Positions 43,090 to 51,940 are shown, counted from the stretch's first letter. The stretch is 64,000 bases of DNA from an uncultured Lachnospiraceae bacterium (GCA_910583605.1 CAJTXN010000001.1:62001-126000); one strand, 5' to 3'. Made by a program: numbers and translations. Notes: a model not told the origin generated them from the letters alone.

Positions 43090-44235
43090 ATGGATTACGT
43101 TGTTGATACACTTGGAAATCTATTGCATCAGACCGCATTTTTTAATCTTACGTGGGGAAACTTCGTAATGATCTTAGTGGCTCTGGTATTTTTATATTTG
43201 GCAATAGCAAAAGAATATGAACCGTTATTGCTGGTACCCATTGCATTTGGAATGCTTCTTGTTAACATGTATCCCGATATTATGTTAGCAATTAAAGATT
43301 CAGACAATGGCGTAGGCGGTTTATTACATTATTTTTATTTACTGGATGAATGGAGTATCCTGCCATCCCTGATATTTTTAGGCGTCGGCGCAATGACAGA
43401 CTTCGGTCCGCTGATTGCCAATCCAAAATGCTTTTTACTGGGTGCGGCGGCACAGTTTGGTATTTATGTGGCATATTTTCTTGCCATATTTATGGGATTT
43501 AGTGATAAAGCAGCAGCAGCAATTTCAATTATCGGTGGAGCTGACGGTCCGACATCTATTTTCCTGGCAGGAAAGCTTGGTCAGACAGCCCTGATGGGAC
43601 CGATTGCGGTAGCGGCATATTCCTATATGTCATTGGTGCCGATTATCCAGCCGCCGATTATGAAACTTCTGACGACGGAAAAAGAGCGTAAGATTAAAAT
43701 GGAACAGCTTCGGCCGGTTTCCAAGTTAGAAAAAATATTGTTCCCGGTTATCATTACAATTGTGGTAGTTCTGATTCTTCCGACAACAGCACCGCTGGTT
43801 GGTATGTTAATGCTTGGTAATTTGTTCCGGGAATGTGGTGTAGTAAAACAGTTGACAGAGACGGCATCCAATGCACTGATGTACATAGTGGTTATACTTC
43901 TGGGTACCAGTGTAGGAGCAACAACAAGTGCGGAAGCATTCTTAAACTGGGATACGATTAAGATCGTTATTCTTGGTCTTGTGGCATTTGCTTTTGGTAC
44001 GGCGGCAGGTGTCCTGATCGGTAAGTTAATGTGTAAGATTACACGTGGAAAGATTAATCCGCTGATTGGTTCAGCCGGAGTATCCGCTGTACCGATGGCG
44101 GCCAGAGTATCACAGAAAGTCGGTTCGGAAGCAGACCCGACAAACTTTCTGCTGATGCATGCAATGGGACCAAATGTTGCCGGTGTTATCGGTACGGCAG
44201 TTGCGGCCGGAACATTTATGGCAATATTCTTATAA
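43090..44235 (+). CDS. oadB: Na+-transporting decarboxylase beta subunit
   Basis: This is the membrane subunit that decarboxylates carboxybiotin and exports Na+ ions. The 381 residues have about nine membrane segments and the conserved GGADGPTSIFLAGKL near residue 150, which carries the key Asp. Also present are IPMYPDI-like VNMYPDIM, LIANPKCFLLGAAAQFGI and the final INPLIGSAGVSAVPMAARVSQKVG, DPTNFLLMHAMGPNVAGVIG. CAGGAGG precedes the ATG. It lies between the biotin carrier and oadA genes. The OadB, MmdB and GcdB subunits cannot be told apart from sequence alone. Confidence 0.94.
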   Translation: MDYVVDTLGNLLHQTAFFNLTWGNFVMILVALVFLYLAIAKEYEPLLLVPIAFGMLLVNMYPDIMLAIKDSDNGVGGLLHYFYLLDEWSILPSLIFLGVGAMTDFGPLIANPKCFLLGAAAQFGIYVAYFLAIFMGFSDKAAAAISIIGGADGPTSIFLAGKLGQTALMGPIAVAAYSYMSLVPIIQPPIMKLLTTEKERKIKMEQLRPVSKLEKILFPVIITIVVVLILPTTAPLVGMLMLGNLFRECGVVKQLTETASNALMYIVVILLGTSVGATTSAEAFLNWDTIKIVILGLVAFAFGTAAGVLIGKLMCKITRGKINPLIGSAGVSAVPMAARVSQKVGSEADPTNFLLMHAMGPNVAGVIGTAVAAGTFMAIFL

Positions 44236-44260
44236 AATACAGGAAAGGAACTGAAAAATT

Positions 44261-45673
44261 ATGGCAGAACAGGTTAAGAAACCGATTAAAATTACAGAAA
44301 CCGTATTACGTGATGCTCATCAGTCATTAATTGCTACCAGAATGACAACAGAACAGATGCTGCCTATCGTGGATAAGATGGATAAGGTAGGCTATCATTC
44401 CGTGGAATGCTGGGGCGGTGCTACATTTGATGCATCTTTGAGATTTTTAAAGGAAGACCCATGGGAAAGACTTCGTAAGTTAAGAGACGGATTTAAAAAT
44501 ACAAAACTTCAGATGTTATTCCGCGGACAGAATATTCTTGGATATAACCACTATGCAGATGATGTGGTTGAATATTTCGTACAGAAATCCATTGCCAATG
44601 GTATTGATATTATTCGTATATTTGACTGTTTTAACGATCTGGATAATTTAAAGACTGCAGTCAATGCTTCTAAGAAGGAAAAGGGACATGCACAGATAGC
44701 ATTGTCCTATACCCTTGGAGATGCATATACTCTTGATTACTGGAAAGAGACAGCGAAAAAAATTGAAGAAATGGGCGCAGATTCTATCTGTATCAAGGAT
44801 ATGGCAGGATTGCTCCTTCCATATAAAGCAACGGAACTGGTGCAGGCATTGAAAGAGGGAACATCCCTTCCGATTCAGCTTCACACACATTATACGTCCG
44901 GTGTGGCTTCCATGACATATTTAAAAGCGGTGGAGGCAGGCGTTGACGTTATTGATACGGCTATGTCACCGTTTTCCATGGGAACCAGTCAGCCGGCTAC
45001 GGAAGTTATGGTGGAAACTTTTAAGGAAACACCATATGATACGGGATTTGACCAGAATCTTCTTGCAGAAATTGCAGATTATTTCCGGCCGATTCAGGAG
45101 GATGCACTTAAGAGCGGTTTATTGAATCCAAAGGTTATGGGTGTTAATATTAAGACCTTATTGTATCAGGTTCCGGGCGGAATGTTATCCAATCTGGTTT
45201 CGCAGTTAAAAGATGCACATGCAGAAGATAAATATTATGAGGTGCTTGAGGAGATTCCAAAGGTAAGAAAAGATTTTGGAGAACCGCCGCTTGTTACACC
45301 TTCTTCCCAGATTGTCGGTACCCAGGCAGTGTTAAATGTTCTTCAGGGTGAACGTTATAAGATGGCTACAAAAGAGTCAAAGAAGATCTTAAGCGGTGAA
45401 TTTGGTAAGACCGTAAAACCGTTTAATCCGGAGGTTCAGAAGAAATGTATCGGTGATACAAAGCCGATTACCTGCCGTCCGGCTGACTTGATCAAGCCGC
45501 AGCTGGAAGAATTTAAGAAAGAATGTGAGCAGTATATTACCCAGGAAGAAGATGTATTGTCATATGCTTTATTCCCACAGGTAGCTACGGATTTCTTTAA
45601 ATACAGACAGGCACAGCAGACCAAGGTGGACCTTGCGGCCGCTGATACCAAGGATGGCGCATATCCGGTATAA
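44261..45673 (+). CDS. oadA: Oxaloacetate decarboxylase alpha / pyruvate carboxylase B-type carboxyltransferase
   Basis: This TIM-barrel carboxyltransferase moves CO2 between oxaloacetate/pyruvate and biotin. Active-site features are ETVLRDAHQSLIATRM, WGGATFDA, RGQNILGY, RIFDCFND, the carbamylated-Lys segment CIKDMAG and metal ligands in LHTHYTSG, with AMSPFSMGTSQP. At 470 residues it ends after the PYC/OADA domain; the fused biotinyl domain of classical OadA is absent and supplied by the separate gene at 42691. GGAAAGGAA precedes the ATG. It is the last gene before a terminator. Confidence 0.93.
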   Translation: MAEQVKKPIKITETVLRDAHQSLIATRMTTEQMLPIVDKMDKVGYHSVECWGGATFDASLRFLKEDPWERLRKLRDGFKNTKLQMLFRGQNILGYNHYADDVVEYFVQKSIANGIDIIRIFDCFNDLDNLKTAVNASKKEKGHAQIALSYTLGDAYTLDYWKETAKKIEEMGADSICIKDMAGLLLPYKATELVQALKEGTSLPIQLHTHYTSGVASMTYLKAVEAGVDVIDTAMSPFSMGTSQPATEVMVETFKETPYDTGFDQNLLAEIADYFRPIQEDALKSGLLNPKVMGVNIKTLLYQVPGGMLSNLVSQLKDAHAEDKYYEVLEEIPKVRKDFGEPPLVTPSSQIVGTQAVLNVLQGERYKMATKESKKILSGEFGKTVKPFNPEVQKKCIGDTKPITCRPADLIKPQLEEFKKECEQYITQEEDVLSYALFPQVATDFFKYRQAQQTKVDLAAADTKDGAYPV

Positions 45674-45685
45674 TTATAAATGATT

Positions 45686-45718
45686 CAGGCTGTTGCAGAA
45701 TTGCAGCAGCCTGTTTTT
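45686..45718 (+). terminator. Terminator of the carboxyltransferase operon
   Basis: A 12-bp stem (45686-45697 with 45702-45713, one wobble) with a GAAT loop is followed by TTTTT. Confidence 0.9.
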
Positions 45719-45783
45719 AGACGTATGAGTATTGCTCCGGGCTCGATTCCGAATGGGCGGTATGTCCGGTAATAATAGGAAAG

Positions 45784-46719
45784 ATGAGGCGTAAACAGTC
45801 AATGGACAGTGATAAAACGGAACAGGACAGTCTGATCAGCAGAATTGGTCAGAAATACGATACAATGAGCAAAGGTCAGAAAAAACTTGCCGCATATATA
45901 ACGGCAAATTATGACAAGGCAGTTTTTTTAACTGCGGCAAAACTGGGAGAGACGGTATCGGTCAGCGAGTCAACGGCAGTAAGGTTTGCCACGCTGCTTG
46001 GATATGACGGCTTTCCGGAATTTCATAAGGCATTGGAGGAACTGGTACAGGAGCGGTTGAATTCCATTTCAAAGATAGAGATTACAGAATCCAAATTGTC
46101 TAAAGCCGAGGTTTTGGAAACGGTCATGGTTTCCGATGCAGAAAAAATACGTCTGACCCTTCAGTCGATATCCAAAGAGGCATTTGAAGAAGCAATTGAG
46201 AGTATTATGCATGGAGAACGGATTTATATCATAGGAATCCGGAACTGTATGCCGCTGGCTTCATTTTTAGGTTTCTATCTGAACCTGATGTTTGATAACG
46301 TGACAGTGGTGACAACAAACAGCGCCAGTGAAATCTTTGAACAGATGATAAATATCAATCCCCGGGATGTGGTAATCGGAATCAGTTTCCCCAGATATTC
46401 CATGCGGACACTGAAAGCCATGGAATTTGCCAATGACAGAAATGCAAAAGTCATATCCATTACCGACGATAAAAACTCTCCGTTAAACCTGTATTCCTCT
46501 TGTAACCTGCTGGCACGGAGTGAAATGGCAACCGTGGTAGACTCTCTGGTCGCACCTATGAGTGTTATCAATGCCATGATCGTGTCACTGTTTATGAAAA
46601 AACCGGAAATCGTAACGGGAAAACTGGAACTGCTGGAGCGGATATGGGAAGACTATCAGATATACTCCAGTGATGAAATCAATGTGGCGGAGGATGAAGT
46701 GGCGATACGAAATATTTAG
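45784..46719 (+). CDS. RpiR/MurR-family transcriptional regulator
   Basis: This 311-residue regulator has an N-terminal RpiR helix-turn-helix (SKGQKKLAAYITANYDKAVFLTAAKLGETVSVSESTAVRFATLLGYDGFPEFHKAL, about 30-85) and a C-terminal SIS sugar-phosphate-binding domain (YIIGIRNCMPLASFLGFYLN, GISFPRYSMRTLKAMEFANDRNAKVISITDD, about 130-270). Family members sense phosphosugars. ATG 45784 has AGGAAAG nearby; an in-frame ATG at 45802 is an alternative. No sugar genes are next to it, so its targets are probably elsewhere. A hairpin follows at 46818-46851. Confidence 0.88.
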   Translation: MRRKQSMDSDKTEQDSLISRIGQKYDTMSKGQKKLAAYITANYDKAVFLTAAKLGETVSVSESTAVRFATLLGYDGFPEFHKALEELVQERLNSISKIEITESKLSKAEVLETVMVSDAEKIRLTLQSISKEAFEEAIESIMHGERIYIIGIRNCMPLASFLGFYLNLMFDNVTVVTTNSASEIFEQMININPRDVVIGISFPRYSMRTLKAMEFANDRNAKVISITDDKNSPLNLYSSCNLLARSEMATVVDSLVAPMSVINAMIVSLFMKKPEIVTGKLELLERIWEDYQIYSSDEINVAEDEVAIRNI

Positions 46720-46761
46720 ATGAGGGAGAATTTGGAGAGCCTATAGTTTTTTAGGAAAACT

Positions 46762-46790
46762 TTGCATTGACAAAAGTTGTATATTAAAAT
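46762..46790 (+). promoter_or_regulatory. Promoter upstream of the 46.8-47.2 kb gene-free element
   Basis: TTGCAT (46762-46767), 17 nt, TAAAAT (46785-46790). It would transcribe the hairpin at 46818 and the long inverted-repeat element. Confidence 0.5.
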
Positions 46791-46817
46791 GTTTGTTTGA
46801 GAGGATTAGAGGAGCCT

Positions 46818-46851
46818 GTATTTTTCTAATGATTAGTGGTTAGAAAAATAC
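46818..46851 (+). other. 12-bp perfect hairpin before the palindromic element
   Basis: GTATTTTTCTAA (46818-46829) pairs fully with 46840-46851 around a 10-nt loop. A run of six C follows rather than T. It may be a processed end or a weak terminator of the preceding gene. Confidence 0.6.
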
Positions 46852-46870
46852 CCCCCATTCTTCCCACGAG

Positions 46871-47203
46871 TTGTTTGTTAGCATTTTCCCTATTTCCTTC
46901 ATTTTGCCAAAGAACAGCCGATGGGAGGGACGGACCAGCCGTTTTCCGGGCATTGCGAAGAAATTTAGAACTTCTTAGGGAATAATTCAATATCAGCAAT
47001 GACTGGACACGGATGTCCAGTCAAGCTCCCAGTGAGCCATGGAAGGCGAATTGGGAGCGGTTGCGTCTGCCTTAAATCAAACTTCCCACTATTCCCTTAG
47101 AAGTTCTTAATTTTGCAGCACCGCCCGGAAAACGGCTGGTCCGTCCCAACCATCAGCGTCCCTTTTGCCACGATAAAGAAATTCCCAAAAAACTAACAAA
47201 CAA
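46871..47203. repeat. 333-nt imperfect palindrome with two internal hairpins (MITE-like or structured RNA)
   Basis: The outer ends TTGTTTGTTAG (46871-46881) and CTAACAAACAA (47193-47203) are exact inverted repeats. A 25-bp stretch (46927-46951) is perfectly complementary to 47123-47147, and 46967-46984 pairs with 47090-47107 with one mismatch. The rest of both arms pairs imperfectly. The apex holds GACTGGACA/TGTCCAGTC (22-nt hairpin, 47000-47021) and a GCTCCCA/TGGGAGC hairpin (47025-47058). The arms are more GC-rich than the flanks. No ORF is present. The gene-free stretch is 46720-47235. I do not recognise a known family. Confidence 0.7.
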
Positions 47204-47235
47204 TTTTAAATCTTATATTTGGAAAGGATATACCC

Positions 47236-48480
47236 ATGTCTCAAAGTGTTTTTGTTATCGGCGCCGGAGCCGCCGGAATGATGGCAGCTGTAACGGCAGC
47301 TTCCAAAGGTTACGATGTGACCGTTTTTGAGAAAAATGAAAAGCCGGGTAAAAAGTTATATATTACCGGAAAAGGCAGATGTAATATTACAAATGCCTGT
47401 GATATGGAAGATTTATTTCAAAACATTGTTACTAATAGGAAATTTATGTATAGTTCTCTGTATGGTTTTGATAACCGGGCTGTCATAGATTTTTTTGAAC
47501 AACAGGGATTACATACCAAGGTGGAGAGAGGAAACCGGGTGTTTCCGATATCCGATAAATCTTCCGATGTGATCGGTGTGCTGAGCAATGCCATGCGTAA
47601 GGCAGGCGTCAGGGTCCGCTATATGACGGCTGTAGAAGATATTATTGTGGAACAAAATTGCGTAAAAGGAGTGATTTTATCCGGCGGGAAAAAGGAATGG
47701 GCGGATAATGTTATTTTTGCAACCGGCGGACGGTCTTACCCGGTGACAGGTTCGGACGGGAAGGGAATGGAGATACTGGCCGGACACGGACATGGGATGA
47801 AACCCGTTCATCCGGCCCTTGTTCCGATGAATGTGAAAGAAGAGTTTATCAAAGATATGCAGGGGCTGTCATTAAAAAATGTCCGGGGAAGTTTTTATTT
47901 TAAATCAAAACAGGGGAAGAAGCCGGTTTATGAAGAATTCGGCGAATTGTTATTTACGCATTTTGGTATCAGCGGGCCGATTGTGCTGAGTGCCAGTAGT
48001 TTTCTGGCAAAATATCTTTCCAACGAGGAGGTAATATTCAAAATTGACCTAAAGCCGGCATTGTCATTCGGGCAATTAGATGATAGAATACTAAGGGAAT
48101 TTGAAAAAAACATAAATCGGGATTTTAAAAATTCCTTAGACGCTCTGCTTCCAAAGAAGATGATTCCTGTTATGATTGCATACTGCGGGATTGATCCGAA
48201 TAAAAAAATAAATGTTATATCAAAAGAAGAGCGGCAGAATCTGGTGAAAGCGTTGAAAGAATTTACTATGACAGTGGTATCGTTGCGGGGATATAATGAG
48301 GCGATCATTACACAGGGAGGCATCGACGTTAAGGAAATCAATCCGGCAACCATGGAGTCCAAACAGATTCAGCATTTATTTTTAGCCGGGGAACTACTGG
48401 ATGTGGATGCCCTTACGGGAGGATTTAATCTGCAGATTGCATGGTCTACCGGACATTTGGCCGGAGAAAGCGTATATTAA
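47236..48480 (+). CDS. FAD-dependent NAD(P)/FAD oxidoreductase, HI0933/BaiN-like
   Basis: This 414-residue flavoprotein of the HI0933/YhiN family (annotated as aminoacetone-oxidase-like or BaiN-like) has the dinucleotide motif VIGAGAAGMMAA at residues 6-17, FEKNEKPGKKLYITGKGRCNITN, ATGGRSYPVTGSDGKGMEIL and the C-terminal TQGGIDVKEINPATMESK...FLAGELLDVDALTGGFNLQIAWSTGHLAG. GGAAAGGATAT precedes the ATG. It heads a run with cmk, ispH and the S1 protein gene, a conserved order in Lachnospiraceae-type genomes. The physiological substrate is not established. Confidence 0.9.
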   Translation: MSQSVFVIGAGAAGMMAAVTAASKGYDVTVFEKNEKPGKKLYITGKGRCNITNACDMEDLFQNIVTNRKFMYSSLYGFDNRAVIDFFEQQGLHTKVERGNRVFPISDKSSDVIGVLSNAMRKAGVRVRYMTAVEDIIVEQNCVKGVILSGGKKEWADNVIFATGGRSYPVTGSDGKGMEILAGHGHGMKPVHPALVPMNVKEEFIKDMQGLSLKNVRGSFYFKSKQGKKPVYEEFGELLFTHFGISGPIVLSASSFLAKYLSNEEVIFKIDLKPALSFGQLDDRILREFEKNINRDFKNSLDALLPKKMIPVMIAYCGIDPNKKINVISKEERQNLVKALKEFTMTVVSLRGYNEAIITQGGIDVKEINPATMESKQIQHLFLAGELLDVDALTGGFNLQIAWSTGHLAGESVY

Positions 48481-48500
48481 AGATGAAAGGATTTTAATAC

Positions 48501-49175
48501 ATGAATGGAACAATAAATGTGGCAATCGACGGACCTTCCGGTGCCGGAAAAAGTACCGTTGCCAGACTTACAGCCGGGAAACTGGGGTATGTGTATGTGG
48601 ATACGGGAGCGATGTACAGGGCACTGGCTCTGGCATGTCTTCGGAAGGGTTTTGCCCCGGAAGATGAAACCAATATTGTAAAAACCTGTCAGAAGTCGGA
48701 CGTGACGATTACCTATGACGGCGGCGAACAGGTAGTGTTACTGGATGGAGAAAATGTCAATTCTCTGATCCGGTCAGAAGAAGTCAGCCGGATGACGTCT
48801 CCGGTTTCCGCTTATCCAAAGGTAAGGGAAAAGTTGCTTCTGCTCCAGAGAAACCTGGCTGCAGAGCATAATGTCATTATGGATGGCAGGGATATTGGAA
48901 CAAATGTTCTGCCAGAGGCCAGCCCGAAGATTTATTTAACGGCATCCGTGAAAACCAGGGCGGCCCGGCGGTATGCGGAACAGAAGGAACGTGGACTGGA
49001 CTGTACGTTGGAGGAAATCGAAAAAGATATAGAGGAACGGGATTACAGGGATATGCACAGGGAATGTGCACCGCTGACCGTTGCCGAGGGAGCCGTTCTG
49101 TTGGATACCTCAGATATGAATATTGATGAAGCAGTCAATGAAGTAATAAAAATAATAGACAGGTGTAAAGCATAA
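48501..49175 (+). CDS. cmk: Cytidylate kinase
   Basis: This enzyme phosphorylates CMP and dCMP to the diphosphates with ATP. The 224 residues have the P-loop DGPSGAGKST (about 10-19), the CMP-binding DTGAMYRALAL and RSEEVSRMTSPVSAYPKVR segments, and the MDGRDIGTNVLPEA and TASVKTRAARRYAEQ motifs. AAAGGATTTT precedes the ATG. ispH begins 2 nt after the stop, so the genes are translationally coupled. The cmk-ispH-rpsA order is typical of Clostridia. Confidence 0.96.
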   Translation: MNGTINVAIDGPSGAGKSTVARLTAGKLGYVYVDTGAMYRALALACLRKGFAPEDETNIVKTCQKSDVTITYDGGEQVVLLDGENVNSLIRSEEVSRMTSPVSAYPKVREKLLLLQRNLAAEHNVIMDGRDIGTNVLPEASPKIYLTASVKTRAARRYAEQKERGLDCTLEEIEKDIEERDYRDMHRECAPLTVAEGAVLLDTSDMNIDEAVNEVIKIIDRCKA

Positions 49176-49176
49176 A

Positions 49177-50034
49177 ATGAAAGTAAAAGTTGCAAAAAGC
49201 GCCGGTTTTTGTTTTGGTGTAAAGCGGGCAGTAGAACAGGTATATGAGCAGATTGAAATCAATGACAGGATGAAAAAAATATATACCTACGGACCGATCA
49301 TTCATAATGAAGAAGTGGTGAATGATCTGGCAGAGAAGGGCGTAACAGTCATCGATTCCAAAGAAGAACTGGAACGGCTCAGCGAAGGCGTTATCATTAT
49401 ACGTTCCCACGGTGTTGAAAAAGAAATTTACGATATTATTGAACAAAACGGACTGACACTTGTAGATGCCACCTGTCCTTTTGTAAGGAAAATTCATAAA
49501 ATAGTCCAAAATGAAAAGAATAAGAACAGGCACATCATTATCATCGGAAATGAAAATCATCCGGAAGTGGAAGGAATCAAAGGCTGGGCAGGAGAGAATA
49601 GATCTGTTATCAGCACAGAAGAAGAAGCAAAAGAGTTTACTTTACCGGCCGGAAAATCGGCATGTATTGTATCGCAAACGACATTTAACTACAATAAATT
49701 TAAATATCTAGTTGAAATTATTTCGAAAAAGGGTTATGATATAAGTGTTTTAGACACAATTTGCAATGCCACCCATGAGAGGCAGGCAGAAGCAAAGGAA
49801 ATTGCAAAAGAAGTAGATGCCATGATAGTTATTGGCGGCAGACACAGCTCCAATACACAAAAGCTTTATGAAATTTGCAGACAGGAATGTAATAATACTT
49901 ACTATATACAGACACTAGAAGATTTAGACCTTAGTGAACTCAAAGAGAATAGTTACGTAGGTATTACAGCCGGGGCTTCTACCCCAAATAATATAATCGA
50001 GGAGGTTCATACTAATGTCAGAACAGAGTTTTGA
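49177..50034 (+). CDS. ispH: 4-hydroxy-3-methylbut-2-enyl diphosphate reductase
   Basis: This Fe-S enzyme performs the last step of the MEP pathway, making IPP and DMAPP. The three cluster cysteines are C12 (SAGFCFGVKRAV), C100 (DATCPFVRKIH) and C196 (DTICNATHERQ). HGV and GGRHSSNTQKL are also present. The 285 residues match stand-alone IspH; in many Clostridia IspH is fused to S1 domains. Here it ends with IIEEVHTNVRTEF and its last 20 nt overlap the start of the S1 gene in another frame. Confidence 0.96.
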   Translation: MKVKVAKSAGFCFGVKRAVEQVYEQIEINDRMKKIYTYGPIIHNEEVVNDLAEKGVTVIDSKEELERLSEGVIIIRSHGVEKEIYDIIEQNGLTLVDATCPFVRKIHKIVQNEKNKNRHIIIIGNENHPEVEGIKGWAGENRSVISTEEEAKEFTLPAGKSACIVSQTTFNYNKFKYLVEIISKKGYDISVLDTICNATHERQAEAKEIAKEVDAMIVIGGRHSSNTQKLYEICRQECNNTYYIQTLEDLDLSELKENSYVGITAGASTPNNIIEEVHTNVRTEF

Positions 50035-51115
50035 ACAACTGTTTGAAGAACAGGGCATGAAACAAATACGAACAGGAGAGATCGTTGAGGGCACAGTAAT
50101 CAGCGTTAAAGAAGACGAAATCGTCTTAAATATAGGTTACAAAGCAGATGGTATTGTTACTCGTAGTGAATACACCAATACACCAAACGTTGATTTGACC
50201 ACATGTGTTTCTGTTGGTGACACTATGGAAGTAAAAGTGCTTAAGGTTAATGACGGCGAAGGCCAGGTATTATTAACATACAAACGTCTCGCAGCAGAAA
50301 AAGGCAACAAGAGGATTGAAGAGGCATTCCAGAATAAGGAAGTCTTAAAGGCAAAGGTAATCCAGGTTATGACAGGCGGATTAAGTGTTTCTGTGGAAGA
50401 AACCAGAATCTTTATTCCTGCAAGTCTGGTATCCGACACTTATGAGAAGGATTTGACCAAGTATGCCGACCAGGAAATCGAATTTGTAGTAACTGAATTT
50501 GATCCGAAGAAGAGAAGAATCATCGGTAACCGCAAGATGCTTCTCGTAGCAGCAAAAGAAGCCAGAATGAAAGAATTACTGGAGACATTAAAAGAAGGAG
50601 ATATCGTGGAAGGCACGATCAAGAATGTTACTAATTTTGGTGCATTTATTGATTTGGGCGGAATCGACGGATTACTTCATATTTCAGAAATGTCATGGGG
50701 CAGAGTAGAGAATCCGCAGAAGACCTTTAAGGCTGGTACACAGATTAAGGTGCTGGTAAAGGAAATTAACGGTGAGAAGATTGCACTGAGCCTGAAGTTT
50801 GATGATACCAATCCATGGTTAAAGGCTGCCATAAATTATCAGACCGGTACGGTTGTAAAAGGCAAGGTTGCCAGAATGACGGATTTTGGTGCATTTATTG
50901 AATTGGAACCGGGCATAGATGCATTACTGCATGTATCCCAGATCTCAAAGGAAAGAATTGATAAGCCGGCAGATGTATTGTCGGTTGGACAGGAAATTGA
51001 GGCAAAAGTTGTTGACTTCAATGAGGCTGAGAAAAAAATCAGTCTGAGTATCAAAGCTTTACTGGCTGATACGGAAACAAAGGAAGAAGAGGAAGAACAG
51101 ACAGAGGAGGTATAA
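50015..51115 (+). CDS. rpsA: S1 RNA-binding domain protein (RpsA-like)
   Basis: This is a ribosomal-protein-S1-like RNA-binding protein. The 366 residues contain four S1 domains: GEIVEGTVISVKEDEIVLNIGYKADG, LKAKVIQVMTGGLSVSVEETRIFIPASLV, GDIVEGTIKNVTNFGAFIDLGGIDGLLHISEMSWG and GTVVKGKVARMTDFGAFIELEPGIDALLHVSQIS, then an acidic tail. GAGGAGG lies 8 nt before the ATG, which is inside the ispH gene. Shorter Firmicutes S1 proteins of this type may help translation of some mRNAs or RNA turnover rather than act as canonical S1. Confidence 0.93.
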   Translation: MSEQSFEQLFEEQGMKQIRTGEIVEGTVISVKEDEIVLNIGYKADGIVTRSEYTNTPNVDLTTCVSVGDTMEVKVLKVNDGEGQVLLTYKRLAAEKGNKRIEEAFQNKEVLKAKVIQVMTGGLSVSVEETRIFIPASLVSDTYEKDLTKYADQEIEFVVTEFDPKKRRIIGNRKMLLVAAKEARMKELLETLKEGDIVEGTIKNVTNFGAFIDLGGIDGLLHISEMSWGRVENPQKTFKAGTQIKVLVKEINGEKIALSLKFDDTNPWLKAAINYQTGTVVKGKVARMTDFGAFIELEPGIDALLHVSQISKERIDKPADVLSVGQEIEAKVVDFNEAEKKISLSIKALLADTETKEEEEEQTEEV

Positions 51116-51157
51116 GCCTGGCATCTTCATCTATTATAAACATACGGAGGCTGGATA

Positions 51158-51931
51158 GTGGATTACGAACAATTCAAAGTTCAGATATATAATTTAACTC
51201 ATATTGATTTAAATGCCTATAAAGAACGGCAGATGAAGCGCAGGATTGATGCGCTGATTTCGAAACATAAATTTGAAGGCTATGAACCATATGTTGCTGA
51301 AATCTGTAAAAATTCTAAATTGTTTGAAGAATTCATCAACTATCTGACTATTAATGTTTCTGAGTTTTACCGCAATCCGGAACAGTGGCGGAATTTGGAA
51401 AATGAGATAATTCCAGAACTGATACAGAGGTTTGGAAATCGTCTGAAGATTTGGAGTGCTGCCTGTTCGACAGGAGATGAGCCATATTCACTTGTTATGG
51501 CAATGTCAAAATTTATGCCGCTGTCCAATATTAAGATAATTGCAACGGATATCGACCGGCAGGTGTTGGAAAAGGCCCGTGTGGGTCTGTATAATCAGAA
51601 AAGTCTGGAAGGTGTTCCGAAAGAATTTATTGCGAAATATTTTAATAAAATTGGTGAAAAAAATTATCAGATTTCTGATGAAATTAAGAAGTGCGTGGAA
51701 TTTAAACAGCATAATCTGCTTTTGGATTCATATCCGGAAAATTGTGATATGATCGTTTGTAGAAATGTGGTTATATATTTCACGGATGAGGCCAAGAACC
51801 AAATATATCAGAAATTTAATCAGTCATTAAAAAAGGGTGGAATATTATTTGTAGGCAGTACAGAGCAGATCATAAATTACAGAGAATTAAATTATTCCAC
51901 TGTTAAATCATTTTTTTATAAAAAGAATTAA
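51158..51931 (+). CDS. cheR: CheR-type protein glutamate methyltransferase
   Basis: This SAM-dependent methyltransferase modifies glutamates on chemoreceptors. The 257 residues have the N-terminal CheR domain (DYEQFKVQIYNLTHIDLNAYKERQMKRRI), NVSEFYRNPEQW, and the SAM-binding KIWSAACSTGDEPYSLVMAM, IIATDIDRQVLEKARVG and MIVCRNVVIYF. The start is GTG with CGGAGG 7 nt upstream. No other chemotaxis genes are in the window, so it may serve a chemotaxis cluster elsewhere. It has a hairpin downstream. Confidence 0.93.
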   Translation: MDYEQFKVQIYNLTHIDLNAYKERQMKRRIDALISKHKFEGYEPYVAEICKNSKLFEEFINYLTINVSEFYRNPEQWRNLENEIIPELIQRFGNRLKIWSAACSTGDEPYSLVMAMSKFMPLSNIKIIATDIDRQVLEKARVGLYNQKSLEGVPKEFIAKYFNKIGEKNYQISDEIKKCVEFKQHNLLLDSYPENCDMIVCRNVVIYFTDEAKNQIYQKFNQSLKKGGILFVGSTEQIINYRELNYSTVKSFFYKKN

Positions 51932-51940
51932 ACGATTAGG

